Assembly (NCBI RefSeq): GCF_009647655.1
Contig: NZ_WJFD01000001.1
Span: 2,232,001 to 2,296,000, forward strand
DNA from: Chitinophaga sp. SYP-B3965
GTDB taxonomy: Bacteria > Bacteroidota > Bacteroidia > Chitinophagales > Chitinophagaceae
Length of the DNA: 64,000 bases
Direction: 5' to 3'
Part shown: positions 61,651 through 64,000 of the stretch, piece after piece
Position numbering within the stretch: the first letter of the stretch is position 1
Layout of the letters: each line of letters opens with the position of its first letter
Program-made: the position numbers and the translations under genes
The notes under the pieces: generated by a model
The model's database searches: none
What the model saw: the letters and a program-made list of their open reading frames with translations, nothing else
Told to the model about the DNA's origin: nothing

Positions 61651-61797
61651 GTGCATCAATTTCCATCCGCAGTTTACCTGAAGAAAATTTTCCTTACATT
61701 CGTCATATGATAAAGCGTTTAAAACAAATCCTTTCCGTTCTTTCTCTTCTTCTCGAAGTTTTGGGGTAACCATCCCCGGTACCGGACACTAAAAAGC

Positions 61798-61850
61798 ATC
61801 TCCACCTCATGTCCACATCATCTCCACACCAAGTCCACATCATCTCCACC
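61798..61850. repeat. 22-bp tandem repeat, about 2.4 copies
   Basis: The unit ATCTCCAC-6 nt-TCCACATC occurs at 61798-61819 and 61820-61841, then a partial copy ATCTCCACC at 61842-61850. The six middle bases differ between copies. Confidence 0.8.
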
Positions 61851-61855
61851 CTTCA

Positions 61856-61901
61856 CCCCAGTACCCTCCCAGTACCCCCTCAGTATCCTCCCAGTATCCC
61901 C
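61856..61901 (-). repeat. G-rich repeat with G-quadruplex potential
   Basis: On the minus strand, G-runs of 3 to 5 with short loops (GGGGG TACT GGG A GGG TACT GGGG, 61879-61856) fit a four-tract G-quadruplex with loops of 4, 1 and 4. A further GGGG and GGG lie at 61901-61890. It is built from a degenerate repeat (plus strand CCCAGTA/TCCC units). Confidence 0.6.
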
Positions 61902-62017
61902 TCACCATTCCTCCCTGCTTCCTCCATACCACAAGGCAAACTCAAAATGAGAGGATTCTTCTATATTCTGATACAAATTGACGAGGAACTTTGCCCCGGA
62001 TTTTGTTTTTTTAATGC

Positions 62018-63673
62018 ATGTTCAAGCAAATCCTGTTCTTCATTGCATCCACATTGGTACTGAAGGGAGCTGCCACAGAAAGCATCCCCAAACGCCCTAA
62101 TATCATCATTATCATGGCAGACGACCTGGGTTTCTCAGATCTTGCCTGTTACGGCGGAGAGATCAAAACGCCCAACCTCGATTATCTCGCTAATAACGGT
62201 CTCCGCTACACCCAGTTCTACAATACCTCCCGCTGCTGCCCTACCCGGGCCTCGCTGCTCACAGGTTTATATAACCACCAGGCCGGTATAGGCAGGATGA
62301 CGGATGCAGATAACGAACCAGGATACCTGGGCCGCCTGTCTGACAACACCGTTACCCTGGCAGAAGTATTAAAGGCAGACGGATACCACACCGCTATGTC
62401 CGGCAAATGGCACGTATCCAATACGATCAGGCAGAAAACACCACAACAGCAGATGGCCTGGCTGAATCACCAGCAGGATTTCGGCCCTTTCTCCCCTATT
62501 GACCAATATCCGACTAACAGAGGCTTCGAAAAGTTTTTTGGCACCATATGGGGTGTGGTGGATTTTTTCGATCCATTCAGCCTCGTAAGTGGCACAGAAC
62601 CGATTAAAAATGTACCCGCCAACTATTATCATACAGATGCCATTAACGATACCGCAGTGGCTTACATTAACGAATACGCCACCTCATCACAGCCCTTCTT
62701 TTTGTATGTAGCGGAAAATGCCCCTCACTGGCCTTTGCAGGCTTTACCGGAAGACATCGCCAAGTACGGGAACACCTATAAAGCAGGATGGGATGCCATC
62801 CGCCAGGCGAGATATCAGCGGATGATAAAGCTGGGGTTGATTGATCCTAAAAAGACAAAGCTGCCCCCATCCATCAAAGAGGAAGTATCCTGGCAAAACA
62901 ACCCCACCAAAGAATGGGATGCCAAAGCAATGGCCGTACATGCAGCGATGGTAGACAGGATGGACCAGGGCATCGGCCGCATCATTACCGCCCTGAAGAA
63001 GAATGGCCAACTGGAAAACACACTAATCCTCTTTTTATCAGATAACGGCGCCAGTGCAGAGAACTGTGCTGCTTACGGACCAGGATTTGACCGGCCGGAT
63101 AAAACCCGCGATGGCCGCCCCATCATCTATCCCACACAGAAACAGGTGATGCCCGGCCCGCAAACCAGCTTTGCATCTATTGGCCGGCGCTGGGCCAATG
63201 TAGCCAATACACCTTATCAATTCTGGAAAGAAGAATCTTATGAAGGCGGTGTGCATACACCGATGATCGCATTCTGGCCTAAAGGTATCACTGTTAGCAA
63301 AGGGGGCTTTAGCGCACACGTAGGCCATGTGATGGACTTTATGAACACATTTATTGAACTGAGCGGTGCTAAATACCCTGCTGTAAAAAACGGTAAAGCC
63401 CTGCCTCCTTCAACTGGCATCAGTATGGTACCTTCCTTCCATAATAAAACATCTTCCGGCCACACCGTACTCTTCAACGAACATTTCGGAGCACGGTATG
63501 CGCGGCAAGATAACTGGAAGCTGGTGGCCACACGCAGGGACAGTGCCGCACATCTGTTTAACCTCGCGGAAGACAGAACAGAAACAAATGACCTTTCCGC
63601 CCGGTATCCTGAAAAGGTAAGGGAGTTGGACAGCCTGTGGTTGCAATGGGCTAAGACGCATCAGGTACGTTAA
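62018..63673 (+). CDS. Sulfatase (S1 family, arylsulfatase-like)
   Basis: The 551-residue exported enzyme has a signal peptide (FFIASTLVLKGAA), the metal site MADDLGFSD (Asp35, Asp36) and the sulfatase signature CCPTRASLLTG (73-83). Cys73 is the residue converted to formylglycine (C-x-P-x-R). FLSDNGASAENC (about residue 343) is the second metal site and SGKWHVS (about 129) the catalytic Lys/His region. The layout is an S1 arylsulfatase with a C-terminal domain (WKLVATRRDSAAHLFNLAED). It removes sulfate esters, likely from an exogenous glycan. No maturase gene is seen in the window. It is followed 90 bp later by an ECF sigma gene. Confidence 0.94.
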   Translation: MFKQILFFIASTLVLKGAATESIPKRPNIIIIMADDLGFSDLACYGGEIKTPNLDYLANNGLRYTQFYNTSRCCPTRASLLTGLYNHQAGIGRMTDADNEPGYLGRLSDNTVTLAEVLKADGYHTAMSGKWHVSNTIRQKTPQQQMAWLNHQQDFGPFSPIDQYPTNRGFEKFFGTIWGVVDFFDPFSLVSGTEPIKNVPANYYHTDAINDTAVAYINEYATSSQPFFLYVAENAPHWPLQALPEDIAKYGNTYKAGWDAIRQARYQRMIKLGLIDPKKTKLPPSIKEEVSWQNNPTKEWDAKAMAVHAAMVDRMDQGIGRIITALKKNGQLENTLILFLSDNGASAENCAAYGPGFDRPDKTRDGRPIIYPTQKQVMPGPQTSFASIGRRWANVANTPYQFWKEESYEGGVHTPMIAFWPKGITVSKGGFSAHVGHVMDFMNTFIELSGAKYPAVKNGKALPPSTGISMVPSFHNKTSSGHTVLFNEHFGARYARQDNWKLVATRRDSAAHLFNLAEDRTETNDLSARYPEKVRELDSLWLQWAKTHQVR

Positions 63674-63718
63674 AGATCCGGGAAGTATATCCATACCTTT
63701 TCTCCGAAAATATTTTAC

Positions 63719-63726
63719 TACTTTTA
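63719..63726 (+). promoter_or_regulatory. Possible -7 box before the second ECF sigma gene
   Basis: TACTTTTA matches TAnnTTTG at seven of eight positions, 37 bp before the ATG at 63764. TTT about 18-20 bp upstream may be the -33 element. This is a weak prediction. Confidence 0.3.
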
Positions 63727-63763
63727 AGCAACCACAACCAACCGGAGGAACGACGACCAGGAC

Positions 63764-64000
63764 ATGGATGAGCTACTGAACCATAATATTGATCACCTAT
63801 TCAAGCGGATTAGCGAAGGAGATGAGGCTGCGTTCAGTGCCCTTTTCCAGCACGCCGTTTCTGCTATGTATCCATTTATTATAAGACTGGTAAAACAGGA
63901 AACAGCCGCCAAAGAGGTTATCCAGGCTTCTTTTCTGCGCGTATGGCTGAGCCGCGACAAACTTCCGGAGATCACACATGGCCAGGCATGGTTGTATAAA
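63764..64000 (+). CDS. ECF sigma factor, 3' end beyond window
   Basis: The frame is open for 79 codons from the ATG at 63764 to the last base and has no stop. The visible part is sigma region 2: HLFKRISEGDEAAFSALFQHAV, AKEVIQASFLRVWLSRDKLPEI and HGQAWLY. A good Shine-Dalgarno-like GGAGGA lies about 15 nt upstream, rare among genes here. Region 4 would lie outside the window. By analogy with the sigma gene at 7750-8355, a FecR gene and a SusC/SusD pair probably follow; that is inference. Confidence 0.88.
   Translation, partial: MDELLNHNIDHLFKRISEGDEAAFSALFQHAVSAMYPFIIRLVKQETAAKEVIQASFLRVWLSRDKLPEITHGQAWLYK

Larger units (their letters stand above)
61405..62017. other. Intergenic region with tandem repeats and a G-rich tract
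   Basis: This 613-bp stretch before the sulfatase has an 8-bp dyad at 61620-61650, 22-bp tandem repeats at 61798-61850 and a G-rich minus-strand tract at 61856-61901. An 84-codon plus frame at 61809-62063 over the repeats is low-complexity and unlikely to be coding. Confidence 0.7.

Noticed and set aside
61798..61901. Possible CRISPR array
   Set aside because: The units are adjacent, have no unique spacers and no cas genes are nearby.
61809..62063. An 84-codon plus-strand frame over the tandem repeats
   Set aside because: It is Ser/Pro/His low-complexity sequence read from DNA repeats and overlaps the sulfatase start.
1..64000. Insertion sequences, prophage, integrase, tRNA or rRNA genes
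   Set aside because: I found no transposase, integrase, terminal inverted repeats, cloverleaf or rRNA segment in the window.

Overview
The window looks like chromosomal DNA of a member of the Bacteroidota, most likely a Chitinophaga-like soil saprophyte (Chitinophagaceae). This is inferred from family content. There are four SusC/SusD-type outer-membrane glycan import pairs, an ECF sigma/FecR switch, many lipoproteins with a lipobox Cys, C-terminal type IX secretion (T9SS) sorting domains, few Shine-Dalgarno sites and promoter boxes of the Bacteroidetes type (TTG or TTT about 20 nt upstream of TAnnTTTG). I see no rRNA, tRNA, CRISPR array, integrase or transposase. 44 to 45 per cent of the story is glycan capture and degradation.

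Region 1 (1-8355, minus): ECF sigma factor, FecR anti-sigma, STN-domain SusC, SusD, a secreted endonuclease/exonuclease/phosphatase-fold protein and a BACON-type lipoprotein cut by the window edge. Region 2 (8501-32393): a large polysaccharide utilisation locus. Six tightly packed minus-strand genes (GH36-like, esterase, GH35-like, NodB-type deacetylase, esterase, GH78 rhamnosidase) diverge across an 839-bp AT-rich control region from a plus-strand operon (clan GH-A lipoprotein, SusC/SusD, a second SusC/SusD, DUF1735 lipoprotein). A convergent GH172 gene lies at the far end. The enzyme mix suggests an acylated, rhamnose- and galactose-containing plant polysaccharide; that substrate is inference. 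The control region holds three spaced copies of a 21-bp dyad, and a fourth copy lies at 32947 in front of the next locus.

Region 3 (32519-46567): a small secreted protein, a T9SS-exported protein with two tandem alpha/beta-hydrolase domains, VOC and DUF1569 proteins, a DJ-1/AraC regulator next to a class I terpene synthase, a zinc metalloprotease with a discoidin domain, a 1134-residue T9SS type B adhesin-like protein, and an operon of two exported Asp-nucleophile hydrolases with a duplicated DUF6130 protein. Region 4 (46613-50636): a TPR sensor histidine kinase without a regulator, a solitary SdhC preceded by a potentially structured leader, and an NAD(P)-binding NmrA/SDR protein.

Region 5 (50763-58464, minus): another SusC/SusD locus followed by two lipoproteins (DUF4959/5126/5000-like and DUF4998-like), with a terminator at its end. 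Region 6 (58465-64000): a hypothetical helical protein divergent from creD, a small HTH protein, a 613-bp intergenic stretch with tandem repeats and a potential G-quadruplex, a sulfatase, and the start of a second ECF sigma factor gene that runs off the window.

The most rewarding leads are the four-copy dyad, the tandem-hydrolase T9SS protein, the lone terpene synthase beside its regulator, the SdhC leader, and the GH36-like and esterase proteins that I could not place in a defined family.
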